64,000 bases of DNA from Leucocoprinus leucothites (GCA_013368445.1 JAACJO010000040.1:1-64000); one strand, 5' to 3'; counted from the stretch's first letter, positions 35,630 through 47,066 are shown. The notes: generated by a model from the letters alone, not told the origin. Numbers and translations: made by a program.

Positions 35630-36649
35630 ATGAAAGCTATCTCCTCTACCCAATACTCCCAAGTCACTTCTCTTCTCAAAGATGGCTATTCCTTGCGCCA
35701 GATTGAACATAAAACTGGTCTAGGAAAGTCTACTGTTGGGAGGATCAAGAAAGAAGTTGATGGGGACAAGGAAAACAACAAGGGAGGACGTCCTTCCAAG
35801 CTTTCTCCTCGTGATAAAAAAGCAATAATTCACCAAATAACCTCTGGAAAGCTAGACAATGCTGTCCAGGCTACAACTTTCATTAACTCTACTCTGTCTG
35901 ACCCTGTCACACCCCAAACTGTCAGAAATACCCTTCAGGATAATGGATTTCGCTCTGTAACCAAGATCAAACGACCTCTACTCAAAAAGCGACATCGTGA
36001 GGAACACCTTGACTTTGCACATGAACATAGGAATTGGACAGTGGAGGACTGGAAGAGGGTGTTGTGGACAGATGAAACAAAGATCAACAGGATTGGGTCA
36101 GATGGAAAGGTGTATACCTGGAAGGAGAGGGGGGAACCACTGTCAGATAGGACCACTCTCCCTACTGTCAAACATGGAGGAGGTGGTAACATGATGGTGT
36201 GGGGGTGTATGGGGTGGAATGGGGTAGGAAAGCTGATAGAGGTTCAAGGGAATATGGATGCAGTGCAATACTGCGAGATTTTGGACAATGGGGTGGTGGA
36301 AAGCTTTGAAAAGTTGGAGATGGAGGAGGAGGAGAGGATATTCCAGCAGGATAATGACCCAAAACACACCTCAAAACTGGGACAACAATGGTTTGTGGAC
36401 AACAACATTCAAGTTCTACCATGGCCTGCACAATCCCCTGACCTAAATCCCATTGAACACCTCTGGACCTACCTGAAGGACCAGCTGAAGGCATATGAAA
36501 GACCACCCAAGGGAGTATTTGAATTGTGGGAGAGGCTAGTAGAGGAGTGGAATAAGATTCCAGCAGAAAGGTGCCAAAGGCTGATAGAAAGCATGCCCAG
36601 AAGGATTGAGGCAGTTATCAGGGCAAGAGGAGGTCATACAAAGTATTGA
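35630..36649 (+). CDS. Tc1-type transposase, DD34E, intact (339 aa)
   Basis: Cut-and-paste transposase that binds the terminal repeats and inserts at TA. An N-terminal helix-turn-helix region is at residues 5-45 (YSLRQIEHKTGLGKSTVGRI), followed by a GGRPSKLSPRDKK linker and a second paired-type DNA-binding region to about residue 120. Catalytic residues are D148 (LWTDETKIN), D241 (FQQDNDPKHT) and E276 (SPDLNPIEHLW). Exactly 34 residues lie between D241 and E276, the Tc1 DD34E spacing. The Gly-rich stretch HGGGGNMMVWGC is at 182-193. The start ATG lies 137 bp inside the left repeat and the TGA 16 bp before the right one. Length is normal for the family, with no stops or frameshifts, so activity is plausible. 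Confidence 0.96.
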   Translation: MKAISSTQYSQVTSLLKDGYSLRQIEHKTGLGKSTVGRIKKEVDGDKENNKGGRPSKLSPRDKKAIIHQITSGKLDNAVQATTFINSTLSDPVTPQTVRNTLQDNGFRSVTKIKRPLLKKRHREEHLDFAHEHRNWTVEDWKRVLWTDETKINRIGSDGKVYTWKERGEPLSDRTTLPTVKHGGGGNMMVWGCMGWNGVGKLIEVQGNMDAVQYCEILDNGVVESFEKLEMEEEERIFQQDNDPKHTSKLGQQWFVDNNIQVLPWPAQSPDLNPIEHLWTYLKDQLKAYERPPKGVFELWERLVEEWNKIPAERCQRLIESMPRRIEAVIRARGGHTKY

Positions 36650-36665
36650 GTAGGTAGATAACAGA

Positions 36666-36875
36666 GGGTCAAAAAACTGTCCCAATGAGTAGATATTTTC
36701 GATAATTCATTATTAATTCATTGATGGACAAGGTCATGTGATCATGGGAATATATGCGCCCAATATGTCAAGGTACCTGTGTGAATATTTTCAGGATGCT
36801 AGGCCATATATCTGCCCTGGTATTAGCAAATATGTCCAAAATGCGAAAACATTGGGACAGTTTTTTGAGCCACTG
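36666..36875. repeat. Right 210-bp terminal inverted repeat
   Basis: Reverse complement of 35283-35492 with no difference seen by eye. It contains the same motif at both of its ends (36669-36687 and inverted 36850-36868). Confidence 0.95.
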
Positions 36876-39800
36876 TAACCTTAGGAGCGGGGGGCACTTG
36901 AATGGGTGCTTTGCCACTAGCATGGGCCTTTGCAGGCACCGGCTTGGGTGGTAGGGAGGGACAGGCTAGGGTGGGCCAATGATCCAGGGGTAGTAAAGTG
37001 GGCGCTTTGGGGGAACCCATATTGATGTCATGTGGACCTGCTGAGTCAGCGGATCCATGGGTTGCCTCATGGACAACACACATTGCTTTAGGGGAGGCCT
37101 CAGCTGAGAACCTATGACCAAAGTCCCCCAGAAAATCTCCATACATCTCCCAGCCAGCAGCATTGAGAGAGTTAGAGGTGATCAGCATGCTGCTCATCTT
37201 CAGCTCACTGGCTATGGAGTACGAGGCCTTGGCTAGGCAAGTAACCATGGACTGTGCGTCTTGCTCTGCAATGTCAGCAGAGTCATCAATGGTATCCAAC
37301 CACTTGAGGAAGGATATGAGGTTGTTGAGGGTGTGCTTTGGGGTGAGCTCCTTCTTCTTCTTTCCCTTGGAGGAGGTCACTGAATCGGGCATGGCAGGGG
37401 GGGCATCAACAGGGTAGAAGGTGGTTCCACCGGCTGTGAAGGGTTTGAGTGGTAACAGAATGTCAGCCAGTGGGGGAGCAACCAATGGTGACAGAACATC
37501 AGTGGTCAGTTGGGAGGGGCCAGGCAACGGAATGTCAGCCTGGGGGGAGCCAAAGAACCCACACATGTTGAGTGGGTTGTTGTAAGGGTCGAGGTGGTCA
37601 TCTTCAGCCATCTTGGTGATGTTGAGCTTGTCATCGGAGATGGCAGACTTGGATTCAAATGCGGCAAACTGATTGGCAGTAGCTTTAGACTTGCACCTAC
37701 CCATAGTAATGTAGATAGATGATGTAAGAATGCCTCAGAACAAACACCAACTTTCAATGGTGGTGGTAAGAGGACAAGGAGGGATGGTCTCTATTATTAT
37801 CCCCAAGCCAAACAAACTGGCCTATAATACTCCTAAAGTGTTTCGTCCTATTGTTCTACTAAACACTTTAGGAAAACTTATTGAAAAGATAATCGCTTGT
37901 TGCATGCAATTTGAGGCAGTATCCTCAGGTGCCCTCCACCCTAACCAAATGGGGGGAGTTATTCAACATTCCACTGAAGATGCAGGTGTTTTCCCTACTC
38001 ACATTATTCAGTCTGGATGGGCCAAAGGTATGATCACTAGTGTCTGTGCCTTTGATATCACCCAATTTTTCCCCTCCCTTAACCATGAAATTCTTACTAA
38101 CATCCTACAACACCAGGGGTTTGCCCCAGAACTCATAAATTTCTTCTCTTATTACCTTATAGGTTGATCCACCCAATTCATATGGAACACATTCCTATCT
38201 GATGCCTATGACGTGGATGTTGGCATAGGGCAAGGTTCAGCTTTATCTCCCATACTATCCACGCTCTACTTAGTGCCTCTCATGTTCATGTTTGACCAAT
38301 GTGCCCATTTACAATCCATCCCCTCCCCTCTCTTATCTTTTGTTGATGATGGGCTTTGTATATCCCAAGTGAAGAATTACACTGACACTATTTCTTCCCT
38401 TAAATCAGCATATTCCATCATTAATTCCATATGCACCAACCTTGGGTTAGTCATCGAACATGATAAATCCGAGGTTTTCCATTTTTCCCAATGACATAAT
38501 GACTCCAATCCCCCACTTGACCTCTCCAATATCAGTGGCCCCATCCTTCATCTGAAATGCTTTTGGTGGTACCTCGGCTTTTACTTCAATCAACGACTCT
38601 CATTCCAAGAGCATGTTTGATACTATTCTACCAAAGCATTATCTATGGTAAAAGCTATGGGTATGCTAGGTAACTCAACCCGAGGCCTCCTTCTCCTTCA
38701 AAAATGTCTTCTATACAGATCATGCATCATCCCAGTGGCAATGTATGGCTTCCAATTATGGTACTTCAAAGGTGCTTGTAACAAGGCACTCCTCAAGTCC
38801 TTATCATCTATGCAGAGACATGCAGCTCTTTGGATCACAGGCACTTTCCGTACTTCCCCTTCTGGCAGTACCGGAAGCATTGCTGGACTTATCCCAATCC
38901 ACCTCCATCTTCGTAAATTAGCTATTCATTCATCATACTGAGTTTCTACTTTACCCTCTAATCATGTGCTATGTTCCCTCTTATCTGATTGTTTCTCTAT
39001 TAATTCTTCCCCTCATCCCCAATTGCTTCGCCTTCTCACTCTGGCCAATAAAGCTAAAATCAAAGGCCCTCTTATTGATGTAGATAGTTCTCTTCCTCAT
39101 CTTTCTAATTATTTCTCTCCTTTTGCTCCCGAATCCAAGCCCGGTTCTCGTCTCATGGACATCTTTTCTGATTCCATTCACTTCCACCCTTGTAATCACT
39201 CAGACAAACACAAGATGTATAAACATGTATCATCTCTTGATTCAGTCTTCTTCTCTTCCTCTTCCAATCGAAATTGTATATCAGTTGTTACTGATGCCTC
39301 TGTTCCCCTTTTAGGTTCCCTTCAGGTGGTTTCAGCAGCACACTTATATCCTGGTGGATGACAAGTGTCCCATGCAAAGCAGGCAAGCAGCTGGGTGTCT
39401 TCCACAGATGTGGAACTCTATTCCATTCACATTGGTATTGCCAAGGCCATCTCCCTCCAGTGCAATCACATCATCCTCATCACCGACTGTCTCCCAGCAG
39501 CCAAGCTGGCAGTTGATCCATCTATTCACTTGAGCCAGTCACATTCCATCCATGTTTGTTGACTCTTATCTGATTGGCTTGCAGCCAAACCATCCCACTC
39601 CATCGACTTTTGGGATGTCCCATCTAAATGGCACTGGAAGCCCCACCTTAAAATCCATAATTATGTCATATCCACATGCATCCATGCTCCTCCCAATATG
39701 GGTGCCACCTTAGACTTCTTGTGACGCAAAGTCACCAATGATTGCCAGAAATCCTGGGAGTCTACATTCTGGAAGAAGAAGTACCACAGAAATGGTTTCC

Positions 39801-40443
39801 TCCTTTCAAAAAAGAATCGCAAGTTCCTCATCCCCACTTATGTCAAAGGAGGCACCTGGCTCCCTCTTGCTAACAAGTCACCATCATTATGTGCATGCAT
39901 GACCCATGCCATCCTCAACCACACTCCAATTGGAGCCTATCACAAGAGATTCTTCCCCCTCGAGCCCAAATCCTGTTGCTGTGGGCATTATCTAGAGACA
40001 CGACTCCATATCTTGTGCTATTGCCCTTTATATCCCATCTGCACTCAATGGGTGCAATGTGCCTTCCCTCAGTATGAGTTCCTCGTCAAGTTCTTGAAAA
40101 AGAACCCAGCTACTTTTGCCTTCACCAATCACAATACATGTCCACTGCCGCCTCAAGCTCCTGTGCCTGCCAAACCAAATGAAGGTGAACTATACTCTTT
40201 CATCTCCTCCCTTCTATTTTCTTTTGAGTCCGATCTCTGTGTATGACACCTCATTCTATAGTCTCTTCCAAGGCTTTTCTATTTTGCAGGACTAATTGTG
40301 TATAGTCTATGTCTTAAGCAGTCTCTGACTACTTCGTGTACCCCAGCTTGCTGTAGTGTACCATCTGTTTGTATTATTTAGTTGAAAGCAGACTGCAATT
40401 GAGCACCACTATATAAATTCATTGAAATAAAAAAATAAAAAAT

Positions 40444-40649
40444 ACCTGAGCACATGGTTGCAGCAGGTGGGAGTAGAGTGACCAAAGTGCCAGCAGCACT
40501 GGCACTGAGGGACACTGGGGTAGGCATGGGTGGGCTTGATAATGGCCTGCATACTGTTGAAGTCAAGGTACTAGTTGAGGAGCTTCTTGGTGCTGGCTCC
40601 TGACTGAGTCCCATAGGTCAAACCAAATGGTTGCAGTATTAACCTTGGG
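40444..40649 (-). mobile_element. LINE B4 gag fragment, part 1
   Basis: Minus-strand B gag around the first knuckle and the WDSQSGA region, starting directly after the tail of A copy 3. It continues at 42678 after a chimeric A insertion, with duplication AGTATTAACCTTGGG (40635-40649). Confidence 0.75.
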
Positions 40650-41098
40650 CACACTCCTATTGGAGCTTATCGCGAGAGGTTCTTCCCTCTCAAGCCCAAA
40701 TCCTGTTGCTGTGGCCATCACCTGGAAATATGACATCATATCCTGTATTACTGTCCCCTCTATCCATTTGCACTCAATGGATACAATGTGCCTTCCCTCA
40801 GTACAAGTTCCTCATTGAGTTCTTGAAAAAGAACCTGGCTGCTTTTGCCTTCACCAATCATGACATGTGTCCACTGCTGCCTCAAGTTCCTGTGCCTGCT
40901 GAACCAAATGAAAATGAACTATATTCTTTCATTTTATTTTGATAGCTGAGCCTGGCCATCAAAAGAAGGGCACCCAACTGAGCACTTGAAATTTCCATTC
41001 CTGTTCCTTGGAATCATGTGATTGGGAGGTGGAGGAGGGGCCTGGGAGATGCGAATAGGACTGGCAGGCTTAGAAGATGCAACATCATTCTTTGCCTT

Positions 41099-42016
41099 CT
41101 AGGAGCCTGACACAGATGAAATGTCACGTGCCTTACCAGAAGACAGAATGTCATTCTGGGGGGAGAAGGTGCCCTCAGTGGGAGGGGCTTGGTTGATGTT
41201 CATTTGGTTATTGTCAATACAAGCTGTGGGTTTAGTTTGCCCAACAACAATGCCAGGCAGAAATAGAGGGGTAGGGATGAGAGACCTAGAAGGTTTACGT
41301 GCCTTTTTTCCCTTCCCTTTGCCCTTAGGAGGGGGAGAAGAGTCCATCATGGGGATATTGGGAGGAGGGCCATAATAGTGCCTCAATGCTTCAACAATGG
41401 TAAGTCTGCTTTCACCATTGATGGGTAAGCGGTCCCAGCCTGTCTTAAACATAGTGGTGAGTAAGCAATAAATCAGTTCCCCCATTTGGGAAACCCTTGG
41501 ATCTTTTATGCCAGGTTGTAAGCCCAGTGCAGCATGATGTTTAAAGAAATTCATAGCATATTTAAGTGCCTCAAGCGCTTTATAGGTAGCTTCACCAACA
41601 ATAACAGTTTCTTTGGTGGCAGTGTTTGATGGATCCTTGAGATCTGGAAGATGTGGCTGTGCAGGCCTAGGCTCCTGTGGCTGTGTAGTGATGTCACCAG
41701 TGACATCATGTGTGACATCAGGTGTGATGTCATTAGGGTTAGAAGATCCAGCAAAGAAGGTATCTGGAGTGCCAGTTAGCACAGCATTCACTGACTCAGC
41801 AGATCCATGGATTGCATGAGGCAGCCTTGAGGTGGGTGGGGTTCCAAAGAACTGAGTGATAGGTTCCCCATTTCTGAGAATCCCATCCTCTTGGTTGTTC
41901 CACATGTCCCTGTGAGAGTTCAAATTGAGAGGATCAGGGGGATTTAACTCACCTAGGAATCCCTCACCAAAGGAACGGAAGGGAATAGGTGATTTGAAGC
42001 AATCGTATGCACTCAT
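41099..42016 (-). pseudogene. LINE A ORF1 N-terminal part in the chimeric insertion
   Basis: The longest open ORF1 N-terminus in the window (about 305 codons): MSAYDCFKSPIPFRSFGEGF ... PPDPLNLNSH ... ATKETVIVGEATYKALEALK ... PPPKGKGKGKKARKPSRS, ending at a TAG near 41099. The C-terminal domain and knuckles are absent because the copy is partial. The frame upstream is open from the ORF0 stop without interruption (CQLDIIPKAISRTAL), which shows what copies 2 and 5 looked like before decay. Confidence 0.7.
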
Positions 42017-42079
42017 CAATGCTGTTCTTGATATGGCTTTAGGTATAATGTCCAGTTGGCAAGAATCACAAGCATGAGC

Positions 42080-42463
42080 TTACTTAGCACACAACAACAG
42101 TGGAGGGGGAGTTCTAAGGGAAGAGTGTGATGCTGAATGTGAAAGCACAACAGGAGCAATAGTAGGGGAGGGTGGGGTTGAGGCATTAGATGAATCAGAG
42201 TCACTTTCACTGCTTTCTTCTTTATCAGAGCCAGCTCTGGACAAGGTGGCAGACTTGGCATCATCATGAACAGAATGCCTGGACAATTTGATAGAGAGCA
42301 CTGGCAATAGAGAGCAGTCGTGCTTGCTGAATGAGACACGTGTTTCAGTGTCAGCAATATTCATAGGGTCTGAAGACGGCAGTGGAGTACCCTTAAGGTC
42401 CACCCAATGGGATAGTGCAGTCATATTGGTAGAATTCATAGTCAATGTAGTATAAAGCACCAT
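42080..42463 (-). CDS. LINE A ORF0 in the chimeric insertion, open, 127 aa
   Basis: ATG at 42463 (MVLYTTLTMNSTNMTALSHW), acidic serine cluster SDKEESSESDSDSS, end RTPPPLLLCAK. The stop is TAA where the other copies have TGA. Same 384-nt length as in copies 2, 4 and 5. It is open although carried by a rearranged partial element. Function unknown. Confidence 0.55.
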   Translation of the reverse strand: MVLYTTLTMNSTNMTALSHWVDLKGTPLPSSDPMNIADTETRVSFSKHDCSLLPVLSIKLSRHSVHDDAKSATLSRAGSDKEESSESDSDSSNASTPPSPTIAPVVLSHSASHSSLRTPPPLLLCAK

Positions 42464-42677
42464 CAAAGAAATCGATGATAGTGATAAGAGGGAAAGGAGG
42501 ATGATGTATGTTGCTGGACTAATCATGTATAGTCTTTGGCTTAAGTGGTCTTCAACCGCTTCATGCACCCCAGCTTGCTGTAGTGTACCATCTGTTTGTA
42601 ATATTTAGTTGAAAGCAGACTGCGATTGAGCACCGCTATATAAATTCATTGATTTAATAAAAAATAAAAAATAAAAA

Positions 42678-42907
42678 AGTGTTGGCCTTGGGGGAGTTGC
42701 ACATCATGCACACAGATGAAATGTTGGCAAAAGTGTCCTTGAACAGAGACAATCACATGCAATTGGTGATCTGAACTGGTGTAATATGGATGCCATTCAT
42801 GTGAAAGGAGACATTGAGGATCTTGAGATAAGACCTTGAGCTGGGGCAGTGTGTCTTCAGCTCGAATGGGGTAGCGAAGATGGAGGAGATAGCAGACTCA
42901 ACAACAG
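42678..42907 (-). mobile_element. LINE B4 gag fragment, part 2
   Basis: Minus-strand B gag (RSYLKILNVSFHMNG region). It ends at the target duplication GACTCAACAACAG (42895-42907) of A copy 4 and continues at 49889. Confidence 0.8.
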
Positions 42908-43110
42908 TTTTTTTTTTTTCTTTTTTTTTATTCAATGAATTTATATAGTGGTACTTAATCACAGTCCACTTTCAACTAAATATTACAAACAAATGGTACA
43001 CTACAGCAAGCTAGGGTACACAAAGTGGTCGAAGACCACTTAAGACAAAGACTATACATGATTAGTCCAGCAATATAGAAGAGACTCAAGAGAGACTATT
43101 GAATGAGATG

Positions 43111-46100
43111 TCATACACAGAGATTGGACTCAAAGGAAAAGAGAAGGGATAAAATGAAAGAATATAGTTCATCTTCATTTGGTTCGGTGGGCACAGGAAC
43201 TTGAGGTGGTGGTGGATGTGTGTCATGATTGGTGAAGGCAAAAGCAGCTAGGTTCTTTTTCAAGAACTCAACAAGGAACTCATACTGAGGGAAGGCGCAT
43301 TGTACCCATTGAGTGCAAATGGGATAGAGGGGACAGTAATACAGGATATGATGTCATGTTTCCAGGTGATGTCCACAACGACATGACTTGGGCTTGAGGG
43401 AGAAGAACCTTTCATGATAAGCTCCAATAGGAGCATGGTTGAGGATGGCATGGGTCATGTGTGCACATAGTGATGGCAACTCATTGGCTAAGGGGAGCCA
43501 GGTGCCCCTTTGACATAAGTGGGGATAAGGAACTTGCGATTCTTTTTAGAAAGAAGGAAACTGTTGCCGCGGTACTTCTTCTTCCAGAATGTGGACTCCC
43601 AGAATTTCTGGCAGTCATTGGTGGCTTTGCATCACAAGAAGTCAAGGGTGGCACCCATATAGGGGGGAGCATGAATATGAGTGGAAGTAACATCATTGTG
43701 GACTTTGAGATGGGGCTTCCAATGCCACTTTGATGGAACATCCCAGAAGTCAATGGACCGAGATGGCTTGGCAGTGAGCCAGTCTGATAAGAGTTGGCAG
43801 ACTTGAATAGAGTGTGACTGGCTCAAGTGGATGGAAGGGTTGACTACCAGCTTGGCTGCCAGAAGACAGTCAGTGATGAGGATGATGTGATCGCATTGAA
43901 GAGAAATGGCTTTTGCAATTCCAATGCGAATGGACTAGAGTTCAGCATCAGTTAGAAGATGCCCAGCTGCTTACCTGTTTTGCATGGGACACTTGTCATC
44001 TGCCACAATATAGATGTGCCGCCAAAACTGCCTGAAGGGAACCTACAAGTGGAACAGAGGCATCAGTAACAACTGAAATACAATTATGATTGGAAGAAGA
44101 AGAGGAGAAAACAGAATCAAGGGACAATACATGTTTATACATCTTGTGTTTATCTGAGTGATTACAAGGATGAAAGTAAATTGAATCAGAAAAGATGTCC
44201 ATGAGACGAGAGCCAGGCTTAGATTTGAGAGCAAAAGAGGAGAAAGAGTCAGAAAGATGAGAAAGAGAACTATCTACATCAATAAGTGGGCCTTTGATTT
44301 TGGCTTTTTTGGCTGGAGTGAGAAGATGAAGTGATTGGGGATGGGGGGAGGAGTTAAGAGAGAAATGATCAGATAGAAGGGAACGTAATGCATGATTAGA
44401 GGGTAAAGTAGAGACTCAATATAATGCACAAATAGCTAATTTACGAAGATGTAGGTGAATTGGGATAAGTCCAGCAATACTTTCAGCACTGCCAGGAGGG
44501 GAAGTGCGAAATGTGCCTGTAATCCAAAGAGCTGTGTGTCTTTGCATAGATGATAGGGACTTGAGAAGCACCTTGTTATGAGTGCCCTCAGAGTACCAAA
44601 GTTGGAATCCATACATGGCCACTGGGATGACACATGACCTATAGAGAAGTTGTTTCTGGAGAGGGAGAAGGCCTCAGGTAGAATTACCTAGCATGCCCAT
44701 AGCTTTCACCATGGATAATGCTTTGGTAGAATAGTATCAGACATGCTCCTGGAATGAGAGTTGATGATCAAAGTAGAAGCTGAGGTATCACCAGAAGCAT
44801 TTCAGGTGGAGAAGGGGACCACCTATGTTGGATAGGTCGAGAGGGGGGTTCAAGTCATTATGATGTCGAGAGAAATGGAAGACCTCAGATGTGTCATGTT
44901 CAACGACTAGTCCGAGGTTGGTACAGATAGAGTTAATGATGGAATAAGCTGCTTTGAGAGAAGAAATAGTGTTAGTGTAGTTCTTCGCTTGAGATATACA
45001 AAGCCCATCGTCAAGAAATAATAGAAGAGAGGAGGGAATGGATTGTAATTGAGCATATTGGTCAAACATGAACATAAGAGGTGCCAAGTATAGAGCTGAA
45101 AGTATAGGTGAAAGAGCAGATCCTTGCCCTATGCTAACATCCGCATCATGGGCATCAGACAAGAATGTGTTCCACATGAATTGTGTGGATCGACCTATGA
45201 GGTAATGTGAAAAGAAATTAATAATTTCTGGGGCAAATCCCTGGTGTCGTAGTATGTTAGTAAGAATTTCATGGTTCAGGGAGAGGAAGAATTGGGTGAT
45301 GTCGAAGGTGCAAACACTAGTGATCATACCTTTGGCCCATCTGGCCCGAATAATGTATGTAAGGAATACTCCTGCATCCTCAGTAGAATGTTGGACCACT
45401 CCACCCATTTGGTTGGGGTGAAGGACTTCTAGAGATACCACCTCATACTGTATGCATCACATGATCATCTTCTCGATTAGTTTTCCTAGAGTGTTTAGTA
45501 GAACAATGGGATGAAATGCTTTTGGGGTATCATAGGCCAGTTTATTTGGCTTGGGGATAATGATAGAGACCAAGTCTTTGAAGTGACTCAGCCAGTGAGA
45601 GAGATGTACACACACATTAGCAATGAGTAATATGTTCTTGAGACAATTATTGTGAGCAACAATAGATTTCAGATATCTCCAGGAGATGTGATTGGGCCCA
45701 GGTGCTGAGGAGTTAGTACATGAAGAGAGAGATTCAGGGAGTTCAAGGGCAGAGAAGTTAGTCCAAGAGCAGGGAGGAAGGGATTTCATTTTGTTTAAAA
45801 TGCTAGGGCTTACCAGTTGACCGGATGCTGAATTATATGATGAATGGAGTGCATTCCACAAGTCAGGGAGATCATTACAGGGTCACCCTTGATAATGAAT
45901 GCCCTCAATGGCAGGGAGTTTGCGTTGTTTGACCCATTCCATGAGATCCCAGGGTCGTTTGTTGGTTGACATGATCTCATGAATGTGTTCATCAAAGAAA
46001 GAATGTTTGGCGGCTCAAGTAGCCACTCTGAATGCCTGCCAGTCTTTTCAATCCTTTGTCCTTCTGTAAGTGAGAAGAGTCTCAGAGCAGTGGGGGGACC

Positions 46101-47064
46101 ACCATTCCTTCAACCTGTTAGTAATCCATACAGTTTTAGAGTTTGTATTCCACAATTCAGAAAAGATTCAAGAAATAGAGTCAGAGATATTGTTCAGACA
46201 AGCAGTAGAATGAATGTTTGAACAATCAAGAGCTGCTAGATGCTCTGAGACCTGGGAAATGAAAGCAGTCTCTTCATCGCTATCTTTTGGTAGTACACAT
46301 TTTTTATAATTAATATAATCTGGGCGAATTGGAAGATCAATAATCAAAGGTGCATGATCCGAAGGTAGTCTTGAATTAACGTCAATGATATGGGGAGTAG
46401 AGTTATTGGCACAGAACATTAGATCAATAACTGAGTTGTCATGATCTCTTATGGGAGAAAAATGGGTTGGAGAGAAGTTGGTTAGTGTAGACCTTGTGAG
46501 ATTAAAGCAGTCCACTAGCTCTGTTAGAGTTATGGCAGAATGAGGGATATGGGAGACTGAGGGGTCCCACTCTGGAGAGCAACAATTAAAGTCGCCTCCC
46601 ATATATACAATATTAGGGATGTCAATGAAGTTCATTGAAAGAAAGTTGATTGCTGATAAGGACAAGTCAGAATATATGTTAAGCAGATGGATATAGTTAC
46701 TCTGGTTGAATAATCCCAAGATTTGTATGTCACGATGGTTAACCCACTCTTGTTGAAGGATGGGTCTCATAGGAAGTAACCATCTGTGAATATAAGTCAG
46801 AGTACGGGGTTGAGGGTTGTTAGGCTTAGTAGGGCGGACCATACACAGCCACTTGGGGTGAATAAGAGCACCTATGACATCTTCCCCTTCAGAGCTAGTC
46901 ATAGAGGGTGCTTTTCTGATATGATTCTATGGAGGTTCCTGTAGAAAAAAGATGTTGAAGTCCAACTTCTTGGACTCAAGAATAGTGTCAACCAGGGCAT
47001 AAGATCATCCCACATTTTGCAAATAGATACAAATAGAAGAAATAGGATTGTTCTTACCAGACAT
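43111..47064 (-). pseudogene. LINE A copy 4 ORF2: endonuclease-RT-RNase H (broken)
   Basis: ATG at 47064-47062. Endonuclease part at 46168-46902: YMGGDFNCCSPEW with the Asp intact, and SDHAPLII. RT at 44788-45441: TFDITQFFLSLNHEIL, GQGSALSPILSALYL and FLDDG with both Asp intact. RNase H at 43996-44202 (VVTDAS); the Glu and third Asp regions follow with a frameshift and a stop near 43937. The C-terminal cluster CRCGHHLET ends at TCA/TGA 43113-43111. Several stops, for example after LGNST near 44676, lie at Arg/Gln codons of other copies. Confidence 0.88.
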
Positions 47065-47066
47065 AT

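Larger units (their letters stand above)
35283..36875 (+). mobile_element. Complete Tc1/mariner-type DNA transposon (1,593 bp)
   Basis: Ends CAGTGGCTCAAAAAACTG...CAGTTTTTTGAGCCACTG, flanked by TA. Terminal inverted repeats are 210 bp each (35283-35492 and 36666-36875) and, as read, identical. It carries one intact transposase ORF. It lies in the gag of B3, itself inside A copy 3, so it is the innermost and latest insertion of this nest. Both the intact ORF and the identical repeats contrast with the decayed surroundings. Confidence 0.96.
34205..37704 (-). pseudogene. LINE B3 gag (interrupted by Tc1-type element)
   Basis: ATG at 37704 (MGRCKSKATANQFAAFESKS). The first 275 codons or so are open to the Tc1-type insertion at 36875. 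It resumes at 35282 with RSDGQAWQVPIPPSASKKLF and the conserved domain (RHQLFLNFTSDSSEITYLHH ... IWVDLWDSQSGTNAKCLVSK). A TAG near 34554 and further stops in the first knuckle precede GHTTTTC, CSQWGGPHWFENHH and CVNCGKEHAATDRKCAFW. Two knuckle Cys (in CSQCGGPHC) are Trp here. Apart from the transposon, the N-terminal two thirds are open. Confidence 0.8.
33858..37786 (-). mobile_element. LINE family B, copy B3, complete, with a nested Tc1-type element
   Basis: On the minus strand it starts CATCCCTCCTTGTCCTCTTA (37786 side) and ends in an A-rich tail at 33858. Without the Tc1-type insertion and its TA duplication it is about 2,334 bp. It encodes gag only. The 3' end has a hairpin (GAACCCC at 33901-33907 with GGGGTCC at 33911-33917 on the plus strand) just before the tail. 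Flanking 15-bp duplications show it moved as a unit, so the absence of ORF2 is the element's own structure rather than ordinary 5' truncation. Confidence 0.88.
33385..40246 (+). pseudogene. LINE A copy 3 ORF2, RT and RNase H part (interrupted)
   Basis: Two parts, 33385-33857 and 37787-40246. The first holds SFFDKCIHEI and the start of the RT (SVPGPDHISWKHLKS). The second begins VSIIIPKPNKLAYNT and holds AFDITQFFPSLNHEIL, GQGSALSPILSTLYL and an intact FVDDG near 38339. RNase H follows (VVTDAS; the Glu site reads TDVELYSI; LITDC). The C-terminal cluster reads CCCGHYLETRLHILCYC, with stop TGA at 40244. Stops include TGA after YYLIG near 38165, where copies 1, 2 and 4 have CGA. The 5' half of the element is missing. 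Confidence 0.85.
33385..40443 (+). mobile_element. LINE family A, copy 3 (5'-truncated), carrying nested B3 and a Tc1-type element
   Basis: Starts inside ORF2, just before the RT (GGCAGCTACTTGAGCCGCC), directly joined to the 3' UTR of copy 2, and ends with an A-rich tail at about 40443. It has no visible target duplication. At 33858-37786 it is split by the complete B3 element, whose insertion duplicated GTCTCTATCATCATC (33843-33857; right copy 37787-37801 with two C/T differences). Confidence 0.8.
40650..42677. mobile_element. Chimeric LINE A insertion: sense-antisense-sense
   Basis: Lies between imperfect 15-bp duplications (40635-40649 AGTATTAACCTTGGG and 42678-42692 AGTGTTGGCCTTGGG, three differences), so it may have entered as one event. 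Contents: A ORF2 C-terminal end in sense (40650 to about 40941), then A ORF1 5' part, ORF0 and the complete 5' end in antisense (about 40942-42505), then the last 170 bp of the A 3' UTR and tail in sense. At the left joint both parents share TTTTGAT. An inverted 5' segment next to a sense 3' end is what twin priming gives. The extra leading sense piece needs either a second insertion or template switching. Confidence 0.7.

Noticed and set aside
42900..42935. Homopolymer T tracts (also at 11722, 33858, 60170) as terminators or promoters
   Set aside because: Each is the A-rich tail of a LINE read on the opposite or same strand, next to a target duplication.
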